A stretch of 9,720 bases of DNA, from assembly GCA_014376325.1 (NCBI GenBank), contig JACMRP010000108.1, positions 1-9,720 on the forward strand. The letters run 5' to 3'. This DNA comes from Pseudobdellovibrionaceae bacterium. Lineage in GTDB: Bacteria > Bdellovibrionota > Bdellovibrionia > Bdellovibrionales > Bdellovibrionaceae. The position numbers and the translations under genes are program-made. The notes beneath the pieces were generated by a model, which ran no database searches, was not told where the DNA came from, and worked only from the letters and a program-made list of their open reading frames with translations. Positions 1 to 6,361 of the stretch are shown one piece after another. Each line of letters opens with the position of its first letter. Positions within the stretch are counted from its first letter, which is position 1.

Positions 1-423
1 ACTGCCCAACAATGCTAACCGTAACTCCGAAGTATTCTTCTTCGAACTCCGCTTCACGAGGCCCTCGAAATCGTCGATCACGCAGATGCCGTGGCCGAGT
101 TTGAAGCAGTGGTAAAGACTCGCTTCGATTTTGATTTCGGATTTATCTGAATTCAGTTTGATGGGCTTCTGGAAGTTTATCATTTCCGACAACGCAAAAA
201 AATTGTTGAGATCAATCTCTTCGGTCAATTCCCACCGATTATTTTGCTTCTCGTAAACCCCAACCCGCGAAGGCGCCATGTGATTGAGCTTCTGACCTTT
301 CGGTAATTGCATGGACCCAGAGATTTGGAGGCTATTGCCGAACGCGATCGGTTCCAGCTGGATTTTTTGAACCGCAAAAGCGTTCGCACTCAGGAGGAAT
401 AGGACAAAGAGGAATGTTTTAAT
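1..423 (-). CDS. Exported protein, 3' end beyond the window; start codon unclear
   Basis: The frame runs off the left edge, so the C-terminus is missing. Reading from 423 it encodes a clear Sec signal peptide, KTFLFVLFLLSANAFA, followed by a mature part beginning VQKIQLEPIAFGNSLQ. About 100 residues further on comes YHCFKLGHGIC, a Cys-X7-Cys in a beta-rich setting. This is reminiscent of the N-terminal domain of DsbD-like thiol proteins, but the similarity is from memory and weak. The codon that should start the signal peptide is ATT (421-423). No ATG, GTG or TTG is placed sensibly, and no Shine-Dalgarno sequence sits at the right distance. The frame stays open upstream to ATGs at 546 and 642, but those extensions (rich in Arg, Lys and Ser) do not look like a signal peptide n-region. 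Either ATT is used as a rare start, the start codon was lost, or a base is missing after the out-of-frame ATG at 427-429. The protein is exported with confidence; its function is unknown. Confidence 0.55.
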   Translation of the reverse strand, partial: MKTFLFVLFLLSANAFAVQKIQLEPIAFGNSLQISGSMQLPKGQKLNHMAPSRVGVYEKQNNRWELTEEIDLNNFFALSEMINFQKPIKLNSDKSEIKIEASLYHCFKLGHGICVIDDFEGLVKRSSKKNTSELRLALLGS

Positions 424-648
424 CCCATCAGTATTTTGCGTTGGACCTCTGCGGTCAACAGCGAAGCTGCCAACCGCCTTCACTTCGACTTCTTTAAAGA
501 CTGACAGGTATTTCAAAAAACGGTGCTTCGGAAACTTCCGCCGCATTTTAGTGCTTCGACTCGTTGATCCATGATCTCGGCTTTCAGCATTTGTGATGTT
601 GGCCGCGCTGTTGCGAAAAGAGCGAACCCAGAACGACGTCATAAAATC
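424..648. other. Stretch between two damaged genes, no assigned gene
   Basis: This piece separates the restored stop of the upstream gene (TAG at 649-651) from the signal peptide of the gene at 1-423. On the minus strand the frame of the downstream gene is open from an ATG at 642. A second frame is open from before 600 to a TGA near 520, and a third reads naturally for about 20 codons into a stop near 390. None has a good ribosome binding site or a recognisable product. It may hold remnants of a further gene broken by small indels, in keeping with both neighbours. No promoter or terminator was recognised. Confidence 0.35.
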
Positions 649-1677
649 TACTCGATCACCTTCAGGATTATGTTACTCGCGATTTGTTCAGCGATCCCCT
701 GGCCCTGGCTTCCGTACGGTCGCGCATTGTTTCGTTGGTTCGAATGACCAAGAAGAAATGCTTTCGAGGGACCTTTGCGGAGTCGAGATCTTCACCTGCA
801 TAGCGCGGATTTGGTCCTCCACCGGTTTTGCTTGCGCTTCGTTCAGTCCGGTCATTTTGTGAAGACTGTAAATTTGGTAATCCACCTGCGAAAATATTTG
901 GCCCGAGTAAATATCATTCACGGTCAAAACGCAGTCGTACGCCGAACCGCTAAAAATCGTATCGTATTGCAGCAGCACTTTTCGAATTCGCAAAATATTT
1001 TGTGCCGTAACGACGCCAGGATTTTCTGCCAACTGAGTGATAGCGCTCCCTAGACTGTTGGTAAAAGAATCCCAGTGTTTTTCGGTCAGCGAGCCTTCGA
1101 TCCCCTTTCGGTAATCTTTTGGCAGACCCGCGTCGTCCGCAATCTTTAGTAAACCCGTTTGGAAATCTGCGAACTGCACGGCTTTTTCGTACATCCACTT
1201 CGGGGCCGCAATCGAACCCGCGAAATGATCTTGTAAATAATCATGTTCCAGCAATCCGCCCTGCGAAGCTTTCGGCTCGACCCAGCGGCGAAGTTGCCGG
1301 ACTAAAAACGTGTTCGAATAAAGCTGCGGCACGTGCGGAGGCAAAAGCAACAAGCGCAATCCACCCGCATTTAATTTATTAAAACGAACGTCATCGGGCA
1401 GCACGAAGCGATTTTGATCCGCAAAAATCCCGAAGCGCGCGTAAGATTTTGGATAAGCTAAAACTAATTTCCAGAATAATTTAATTTTGACGCGTTCATT
1501 ATTTTTTTGAACAACGAGCTGCCGACCAATACCATCAATCGGGATCACGACCATTTCTAATTTGTATTGATCTGGATTGTCCCTACCGGTCATGACAAAC
1601 ATCGGCACACGTCATCTGCGCATGAACGGCGAATGCCGAAAACGAAACAGCTAAATAAACGAGCGTGCGGTATGCAT
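649..1677 (-). pseudogene. Frame-disrupted gene for a secreted protein of unknown family
   Basis: The longest intact frame is 688-1608 (306 codons, GTG start), but the real gene appears longer and broken. An ATG at 1675-1677 has a GGAG ribosome binding site six bases upstream (1683-1686). It hits a stop after eight codons. In the -1 frame the same stretch encodes a fine signal peptide, YRTLVYLAVSFSAFAVHA, then QMTCADVCHD, and stops at 1583-1585, just where the long frame takes over with DNPDQYKLEMVVIPI. At the other end, the frame ending at 688 has an odd tail (KPGPGDR). The +1 frame from about 770 gives a natural end, KAFLLGHSNQRNNARPYG followed by GIAEQIASNIILKVIE, stopping at 649. Three single-base frame changes would restore about 342 residues with an N-terminal secretion signal. 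No known domain was recognised. True decay or local sequence error are both possible; if neither, the 688-1608 frame would be an intact cytoplasmic hypothetical protein. Confidence 0.6.
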
Positions 1678-1880
1678 AATCACTCCAAGGTGGTAAGGGT
1701 TTGGAAATGCAAGAATTTAGCCTGCGAGCTCACATTTACAATTGAACGATTCCGTCAACTTATGCCCGCCCTAAACCAGGCAGTCGTGTTTACAAAGTGC
1801 GTACACGCTCAAATTGGCCATACACCGTTCGTCTGCTTGAAGGGGGAACGAATAACCATTACCTGCTGGATACTTTTCCC
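1678..1880. other. Divergent intergenic region
   Basis: This separates the leftward secreted-protein gene from the rightward genes. Several TTG-starting hexamers occur on the minus strand (for example TTGTAA with TAAATT 16 bases later, and TTGACG with TAAATG only 14 bases later), but none is convincing as a promoter. Plus- and minus-strand open frames crossing it have unnatural composition and no ribosome binding sites. No gene is called here. Confidence 0.4.
1683..1686 (-). promoter_or_regulatory. Shine-Dalgarno site that marks the original start at 1677
   Basis: The minus-strand sequence reads GGAG, six bases, then ATG (1675-1677). It is the only well-placed ribosome binding site near the 5' end of the disrupted secreted-protein gene, whereas the GTG at 1608 has none. 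It is the main reason to place the ancestral start at 1677. Confidence 0.55.
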
Positions 1881-1914
1881 TTGTCTCCCCCAAGCCTTGT
1901 AGTAAACCGGGGCC
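1881..1914 (+). promoter_or_regulatory. Weak candidate promoter for the 61-residue gene, leaderless geometry
   Basis: TTGTCT at 1881-1886 is followed by a 16-base spacer and TAAACC at 1903-1908. The expected transcription start, seven bases after the -10, is the A of the ATG at 1915. The -10 is a poor match, so this would mean little alone. It is listed because the next gene (ATG 2195) has the same layout with a better -10. A GGGG at 1909-1912 lies too close to the ATG to be a normal ribosome binding site. Confidence 0.3.
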
Positions 1915-2100
1915 ATGGAACAAAAAGCCCCCGAAAACACCAAGCCCGTAGCGAACGTCCTGAACGAGATCTCTAAACGCAAAGCCCAAGCTCAAAAAGA
2001 CGGCAATGCTTTCGGTCGTTTCACTAAGGGCAAAACCCGCCCCCGCGACGCCGCAAAACCAGCATTCTTTGGCGGCCGCAATGGCCAGGGCAAACCCTAG
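1915..2100 (+). CDS. Small basic protein, 61 residues, unknown function
   Basis: The product is hydrophilic, with about a quarter Lys and Arg. It has a helical-looking N-terminal half (ANVLNEISKRKAQAQKDGNA) and a Gly/Arg/Lys-rich second half with FGRFTKGKTRPRDAAKPA and a terminal FFGGRNGQGKP. There is no signal peptide, membrane segment or Cys. The composition suggests a nucleic-acid-binding or intrinsically disordered protein, which is an inference. The codon pattern looks coding, whereas the overlapping minus-strand frame (1771-2145) reads as noise. The ATG at 1915 is preceded by GGGG only two bases away, so initiation may be leaderless. It lies 94 bases before the membrane protease gene, which seems to have its own promoter. 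It is most likely real, but no named family is recognised. Confidence 0.6.
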   Translation: MEQKAPENTKPVANVLNEISKRKAQAQKDGNAFGRFTKGKTRPRDAAKPAFFGGRNGQGKP

Positions 2101-2160
2101 TCGCTGCCCCGTAAGCGACCCTGAATCTGCCCGACCCGAGTCCAAGTTTGTGCTGAGTGG

Positions 2161-2194
2161 TTGTTTTCGTTTTGCCAGCCCTTAAAATACACCT
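2161..2194 (+). promoter_or_regulatory. Promoter for the membrane protease/HIT pair, predicted leaderless
   Basis: TTGTTT at 2161-2166, a 16-base spacer and TAAAAT at 2183-2188 form a reasonable housekeeping-type promoter. Seven bases beyond the last -10 base is position 2195, which is the A of the start codon. There is no Shine-Dalgarno sequence in the six bases between, and no AG-rich run in the 30 bases upstream. Both facts point to a leaderless mRNA. Confidence 0.5.
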
Positions 2195-3031
2195 ATGCCC
2201 CCCTACCTTGAACACTTGCTTCAGTCCGCTTTGTTAATTCTGAAAAATTCTACGTTTCAGTTTTTTTATTTCTTTGGCACCTTGTTCATCGGGGGAATCG
2301 TACTGACTTGGATTTCGCGTTGGACTCAGAACGTATTCCAACAGTTTAAATTTCCAAACTTTGGTTTGTACGTGTTCGGGGTGATCGGCGTGCCCGTGCA
2401 CGAGCTTTGCCACGCGATTTTTGCGAAAGTTTTCTTTCACGACGTTAAAAAAATAAAATGGTTCGATCCGAAGGGCAAAGGCAATTCTTACGGTTCGGTC
2501 ACCCACTACTACAATGATAAAAACTTCTACCACCGGCTGGGACTGTTTTTTATCGGAATGGGGCCAGTGTTGCTATCGCCGCTTTTTCTGTACGCGATTT
2601 ACCATTTTTTGGTGCCGGGCGCCGGCCACTTCGATTTTTCTGTAGCGAGTCCGACAAAGTCTTTACAGGTTTTTGGAGCGTCGCTAGTCCACGTTAAAAA
2701 TTGGACTTCCATCGGATTTTACGCGTTTCTGTACGTTGCGGTTTGCATCACTTCGCAAATGGAGTTGTCTCCGGAAGATTTTAAAATCGCGCGCGGGGGA
2801 ATCTTTCCGTTCTTTGCGCTGTTCTTGGTTGTGAATTCGGTGGCCGCAGCGCTGAGTATCAATATGCACGGACGCTTTCAGATGTTCATCGATACGACGT
2901 TCATCGCGTGGATAGGCTTTATCGCGCTCGCGATTGTGCTGGCAACGTTGAATTTAGTTTTGTGTCTTTCATTGATGAGCCTCTTTAACAAATTATCGGG
3001 CGCGACGCTGATCAACCCGTTCCGAAGGTAG
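2195..3031 (+). CDS. M50-like integral membrane zinc metalloprotease (putative)
   Basis: This is a 278-residue polytopic protein with about six hydrophobic segments (roughly residues 20-42, 55-80, 114-138, 170-188, 203-225 and 235-262). The second segment contains GVPVHELCHAIFAKVFF with the zinc motif HELCH at 69-73, placed inside a hydrophobic helix as in site-2-type (M50) proteases. KIKWFDPKGKGNSYGSVTHY follows, then NFYHRLGLFFIGMGPVLLSP, the small-residue/GP membrane motif common in M50-like proteins. ELSPEDFK near 195 may supply the third ligand (Asp), by analogy with the family. There is no PDZ domain. The true substrate is unknown, and regulated cleavage of membrane proteins is only the family's usual role. 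The stop is one base before the next ATG, so it is probably coupled to the HIT gene. The start at 2195 fits the promoter and is the first ATG. Confidence 0.7.
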   Translation: MPPYLEHLLQSALLILKNSTFQFFYFFGTLFIGGIVLTWISRWTQNVFQQFKFPNFGLYVFGVIGVPVHELCHAIFAKVFFHDVKKIKWFDPKGKGNSYGSVTHYYNDKNFYHRLGLFFIGMGPVLLSPLFLYAIYHFLVPGAGHFDFSVASPTKSLQVFGASLVHVKNWTSIGFYAFLYVAVCITSQMELSPEDFKIARGGIFPFFALFLVVNSVAAALSINMHGRFQMFIDTTFIAWIGFIALAIVLATLNLVLCLSLMSLFNKLSGATLINPFRR

Positions 3032-3032
3032 C

Positions 3033-3458
3033 ATGATGTCGAATACCGTGTTTGATAAAATTATATCGGGTCAACTTGAAGGCAGCTTCGTTTATCGCGA
3101 CGACATTTGCGTCGCGTTTATGGATTTGCATCCACAAAATGAAGGCCATCTGTTAGTGGTGCCGATAAAGTCCGTCGCGCATTTGGCAGATCTAGAACCC
3201 ACGACGGCCGCGCACTTGTTTCTGGTTGCGCAAAAAATATTAAAAGCGATTCAGTCTTCTTCGCTCCAGTGCGAGGGCGCAAATATTTTAATTTCGGATG
3301 GCGAAATCGCCGGCCAAGAAGTCCCGCACGTTCACCTGCATGTAATACCACGCTTCGCTAATGATGGACTGCGATTGTCCTTCGGAAAAGCATTCCGAAA
3401 ACAGAGCCGCACCGAGCTCAACCGAATAGCGGCAATCCTAAGCCCGCTAGTGAAATAA
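3033..3458 (+). CDS. HIT-family nucleotide hydrolase/transferase
   Basis: The 141-residue length matches bacterial single-domain HIT proteins (120-150). Diagnostic parts are FDKIISGQLEGSFVYRDD at the N-terminus, AFMDLHPQNEGHLLVVP (residues 28-44) and QEVPHVHLHVIPR (95-107) with the His triad H99-V-H101-L-H103. In this family the middle His attacks the alpha-phosphate of nucleotide conjugates such as nucleoside phosphoramidates or dinucleoside polyphosphates. It is cytoplasmic. The ATG at 3033 comes one base after the stop of the membrane protease gene, with AAGG just upstream inside that gene, so translational coupling is likely. A second ATG follows directly at 3036. There is no functional link to the protease beyond co-transcription. 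The family assignment is firm; the natural substrate cannot be read from the sequence. Confidence 0.92.
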   Translation: MMSNTVFDKIISGQLEGSFVYRDDICVAFMDLHPQNEGHLLVVPIKSVAHLADLEPTTAAHLFLVAQKILKAIQSSSLQCEGANILISDGEIAGQEVPHVHLHVIPRFANDGLRLSFGKAFRKQSRTELNRIAAILSPLVK

Positions 3459-3565
3459 ATGAATATGAATGAAAATTTCGACTGAGTTATCCACGGTCCA
3501 ATGCCTTCGGTATAGCCTACAAACCTTGGCACTGGCTTTACATTGGGACCTAAGCTGGCTCATTA

Positions 3566-3614
3566 TTCCCGTGTGCAGAATTTGCACATGATGTGCAGAT
3601 TCTGCACATGGGAA
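3566..3614. repeat. 49-base near-perfect palindrome between convergent genes
   Basis: The two 24-base arms (3566-3589 and 3591-3614) meet around a single central G at 3590. As plus-strand RNA the arms pair with no mismatch, two pairs being G-U. As minus-strand RNA those two become A-C mismatches. Each arm also contains a 17-base near palindrome of its own (TGTGCAGAATTTGCACA at 3572-3588 and TGTGCAGATTCTGCACA at 3592-3608), repeated with a 20-base period. It lies 107 bases after the HIT stop and just beyond the stop of the Cys-rich gene on the other strand. It could be a transcription terminator without a clear U-tract, a repetitive extragenic palindrome, or a tandem operator. Confidence 0.75.
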
Positions 3615-3624
3615 AATTGCATCA

Positions 3625-3942
3625 CTAAGGACGCTTGCACGAACTGTCGTACGGATTGGCTTTGCAACGCTCTGGAGAGCCTTCGCAAGTGCTTTCATAC
3701 GGGTTCGATTGGCAACGAGCATGACTTCCGGCGCATTCGCTCGCGTAAGGATTGCTTTCGCAATTATCGGGGCTGCGATCACGGTCTCGGTCGCGGTCGT
3801 GATGACCCTGGCCAGGATTCGCGGGTCTTGCGGGATTTGCCGGGCGCGCTGGTGCAGCCAGCTGGGCAGCATAACTCGAAGTCGTTGCTAATAAAGTAAC
3901 TGCCATCAGGCTAGAACAGAGCCAATTCATATATGTTTTCAT
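3625..3942 (-). CDS. Small secreted Cys-rich repeat protein
   Basis: The product has 105 residues. The start at 3942 was chosen because it begins a signal peptide directly (MKTYMNWLCSSLMAV, cleavage near SYAA-Q) and AAGGA lies 10 bases upstream. An earlier in-frame ATG at 4011 would add 23 charged residues before the signal. The mature part has PARPAN twice (residues 31-42), a His/Asp/Arg run (47-56), then three tandem units of 16 residues: CESNPYASEC (61-70), CQSNPYESTC (77-86) and CKANPYDSSC (93-102). Six Cys at regular spacing suggest disulfide bonds in the periplasm or outside the cell. No known family is recognised; a small surface, adhesive or metal-binding role is only speculation. It lies 88 bases downstream of the lipoprotein gene and may be co-transcribed. 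Frames on the opposite strand and in the -1 frame are shadows of the repeats. Confidence 0.75.
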   Translation of the reverse strand: MKTYMNWLCSSLMAVTLLATTSSYAAQLAAPARPANPARPANPGQGHHDRDRDRDRSPDNCESNPYASECAGSHARCQSNPYESTCEGSPERCKANPYDSSCKRP

Positions 3943-4030
3943 TCTTTTGGGTTCCTTGCGGTGGTATCGTTCGTTCCCACGCCGCAAGATTGCAGAAAGA
4001 TTGCCAAACATAAGTGGTGCCAGAATATTT

Positions 4031-6286
4031 CTAACGACCGCTAAACGTACGTACTTGTTTGATCAGGATTTCGTTGTTTGTATAAACTTTGAATTCCATA
4101 TCAATCGCGAGAGCTTTCTTTTGACTGTTCACAACGTACTTACAATCCGCACCCGGGAAATAATCTGGAATCGCTTCGCAGTATTTGATTTCGACGGCGC
4201 GGCCTATTTCGGACATCTTCAACATGTCTTCGCGACTCATGACTTTTTCGGTCATCACGGGTTTGTCGGCAAAAGGCTTTGCGTATTGCAAAATGTTGAT
4301 TCCGATAAATGATTCGGTCGCATCGAAGGCGATGACCGCGAGCTCCGATTTGGTGTTCGGCACCGGATTCGTGACCAAACCATTACCCACCTGAGTCGAC
4401 AACTGCTGGCCGTAGACGTTTTCGGTTCCGAGGACACGTGTGATCATCACCGAGTTTGCACGGATCTTTTGTCCCTTGCGGAATTTGTAAGACGTCTGCA
4501 CCGAAAGTCCCATCGCGGCCGAATGATGGTCAAACTTTTTAAAAGTTCTTTCACGAACCGCGCGCATGTTCCAGAGACTTGCGTACGCGCCCTTGATCGC
4601 GCAGGCAAGATTTTTTGGTTTTACGTCTTGCTCTTGCAAGGCCGTGTCTTCGTCCACTTCGGAAACGTATTCGCAAACCGAGCTTGCATCGTTCGGACCG
4701 CTTAACGAAATCTTCGCTGAATAACTATCGTGCAGTCCCGCGCCATTAAAACCTTTGATGTCTTCGGCATTGCTGCTTGATCGGACTTTCAGTTTATCGA
4801 GCTCGGTGCCGGGGTATGCCTTCGCGGTTTCTTCTTTGAGTTTCTGTAATTCTTGAAAGTCCTTATCGTAAAGATCTTTCGGGATCTCGCCTTTAAGTAT
4901 CTCTGCCTGAACCTGAGCGATCAGCTCACGTCGCGCGGTCGGCGTTAGCGGAAGCGCCCCGTTCATGCCCATCTCTGAATCAATAAGCTTCGTCAGCGTC
5001 CGACGCAATACTTGGTTTTTTTCCATGTTCAGTTTCATGAAGGCGTTGTACTGCGATAGCGGCAAACCAAAACCGATAGGCGATAATCGATAGCCCATCT
5101 TTTTTTGCAAAGGACTGCCCATCCCCGCAACCGTCGGGTGAGCTAAAAATCCGAGACCCGCGACCTTGCCCCCATAGCCCCGGCTTTTTTCTAAACACTT
5201 TTTAGGATTTTCTTTTGCGCACATCTGGTCGAAGTGCACGAGCTCCGTCATGTTGACCTGTCCGACCGTCGTCCAAGGTCCCGCGGTTTTCTTCTGGTAA
5301 GCATCGAAGACGACCTTCTGATCGACTTCCTCGATCGCGTATCCGGTATAGTCCACTTTCAAACGAACCGGGCGTCCGTCCAAAGCCTTTAATTTTTCAA
5401 CGTCGGTTTTACCGCGCAAAACCATGTTGGGCGTGCCGCGCTCTTTCGATTTTAAATTTACGTGAGAACCCACGTCTTGGTATTCGGTCGATATAGTGCC
5501 CGCAACCACCGACAAATCCAAAGGCAGCGAAGCGAAGACCGGAATGTCATACGGTTCTAGATCTTCTTCGTTCGCGGGAAATACGCGCAACATTCCGTAA
5601 GCGATCCCCGGATTTAGTCCCACGAAGTTCACTCCCGACAGAATCTGCTCCATCGTGAAGGCCTTGATATTTTGCGAATCTAACCAAGGTTGAATCTCCG
5701 TGACTTTTTGCGTCTCGGAGTTGATCAGGATCGCCAGTTTTTGACCGGGAATATTTAATGCCTTCGCAATTTCGGTCAGCGCGTATTTAGTCATTGTGGC
5801 GTCGATCAGATCACGCTCGATGAATCGAACTCCGTAATATGAAGTATCGACCCCGTCCACTTCCAAATGAAACTGCTGAATGCGGGCGTCAAAAAACTTT
5901 CGATCCTGAATTGTTTTTGTATAGTAAGCCGTGTTGAAATATTCGGCTTCGGTCGTGGTGATGTTTTTTAAAACTTTTTTAGCAAAGTTATAGTGAAAAA
6001 CGGCTTCTTTCGGCGGAGTCGCGCAACTTGCTTCCGGGCAATAATTTGCATTCAGAAAATAAACCTGCGGTTTTTTCAAATCCCGATTGTCTAAAAGTAA
6101 TTTAACTGTAAAGCCCTGTCGAATAACCCCGCCCGAAGCTTCGGCGATGGATCTAAGCTCTTCTTCTGAATTGATTTTCTGTACCGTAATGGTCTTCTTA
6201 GAAATGACTTCGCTTGCGATATTACGCACCACGTGAGCACAACCGATTAACGACGCAACCCCGAGAGAGCATATGACTTTTTTCAT
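4031..6286 (-). CDS. Lipoprotein with phosphohistidine swivel and PEP-synthase-type ATP-grasp domain
   Basis: This 751-residue protein starts MKKVICSLGVASLIGC, a lipoprotein signal with lipobox LIGC (Cys16, then Ala, so probably outer-membrane sorted). Residues 17-250 are unassigned. Around 263-291, STEYQDVGSHVNLKSKERG then TPNMVLRG matches the phosphohistidine swivel domain of PEP-utilising enzymes, His275 being the expected phospho-acceptor. From about 371 an ATP-grasp domain of the PPDK/PEP-synthase N-terminal type follows: GGKVAGLGFL, then YRLSPIGFGLPLSQYNAF (399-416), the hallmark RSSSNAEDIKGFNGAGLHDS (502-521), and AIDMEFKVY (727-735) near the end. There is no PEP-binding barrel. This order, swivel before ATP-grasp, is that of glucan water dikinase and not of PEP synthase. 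A dikinase acting on an envelope polymer is one idea, but periplasmic ATP supply is unclear, so a binding or remnant role is also possible. AAGGAG lies four bases before the ATG. Confidence 0.8.
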   Translation of the reverse strand: MKKVICSLGVASLIGCAHVVRNIASEVISKKTITVQKINSEEELRSIAEASGGVIRQGFTVKLLLDNRDLKKPQVYFLNANYCPEASCATPPKEAVFHYNFAKKVLKNITTTEAEYFNTAYYTKTIQDRKFFDARIQQFHLEVDGVDTSYYGVRFIERDLIDATMTKYALTEIAKALNIPGQKLAILINSETQKVTEIQPWLDSQNIKAFTMEQILSGVNFVGLNPGIAYGMLRVFPANEEDLEPYDIPVFASLPLDLSVVAGTISTEYQDVGSHVNLKSKERGTPNMVLRGKTDVEKLKALDGRPVRLKVDYTGYAIEEVDQKVVFDAYQKKTAGPWTTVGQVNMTELVHFDQMCAKENPKKCLEKSRGYGGKVAGLGFLAHPTVAGMGSPLQKKMGYRLSPIGFGLPLSQYNAFMKLNMEKNQVLRRTLTKLIDSEMGMNGALPLTPTARRELIAQVQAEILKGEIPKDLYDKDFQELQKLKEETAKAYPGTELDKLKVRSSSNAEDIKGFNGAGLHDSYSAKISLSGPNDASSVCEYVSEVDEDTALQEQDVKPKNLACAIKGAYASLWNMRAVRERTFKKFDHHSAAMGLSVQTSYKFRKGQKIRANSVMITRVLGTENVYGQQLSTQVGNGLVTNPVPNTKSELAVIAFDATESFIGINILQYAKPFADKPVMTEKVMSREDMLKMSEIGRAVEIKYCEAIPDYFPGADCKYVVNSQKKALAIDMEFKVYTNNEILIKQVRTFSGR

Positions 6287-6287
6287 G

Positions 6288-6305
6288 AGACTCCTTAAAG
6301 AGTCT
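6288..6305 (-). promoter_or_regulatory. Hairpin covering the ribosome binding site of the lipoprotein gene
   Basis: On the minus strand AGACTC, a six-base loop TTTAAG and GAGTCT form a perfect six-base-pair stem ending just before the ATG at 6286. The Shine-Dalgarno AAGGAG straddles loop and stem, so folding would partly hide it. This may lower or regulate translation. Six pairs is short, so chance is possible. Confidence 0.4.
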
Positions 6306-6361
6306 TTTTCGGTCGATCGCGAAGGCGAGTGAAGTGGTTTTTGTTGAACTTGATTATGATC

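Noticed and set aside
1567..1902. Plus-strand open frame of 111 codons across the divergent intergenic region
   Set aside because: It overlaps the 5' end of the secreted-protein gene, its composition looks random, and no ribosome binding site precedes it.
2100..2119. GTCGCT/AGCGAC inverted repeat at the end of the small basic gene
   Set aside because: As a terminator it lacks a following T-tract and has an eight-base loop; the evidence is too weak to list.
1771..2145. Minus-strand open frame of 124 codons over the small basic gene
   Set aside because: Its product is a Gly/Phe/Leu-rich mixture typical of the complement of a Lys/Pro/Arg-rich gene; it has no ribosome binding site, and the plus-strand frame is more natural.
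3499..3515. Short ATGCC-TTC-GGTAT stem after the HIT gene
   Set aside because: Only five pairs including a G-T, with no T-tract; the large palindrome at 3566 is the more likely 3' structure.
3447..3899. Two long frames (plus 3543-3899 and minus 3447-3872) overlapping the Cys-rich gene
   Set aside because: Both are shadows of the repeat-containing gene. The 3625-3942 frame alone has a signal peptide, a ribosome binding site and a regular repeat pattern.
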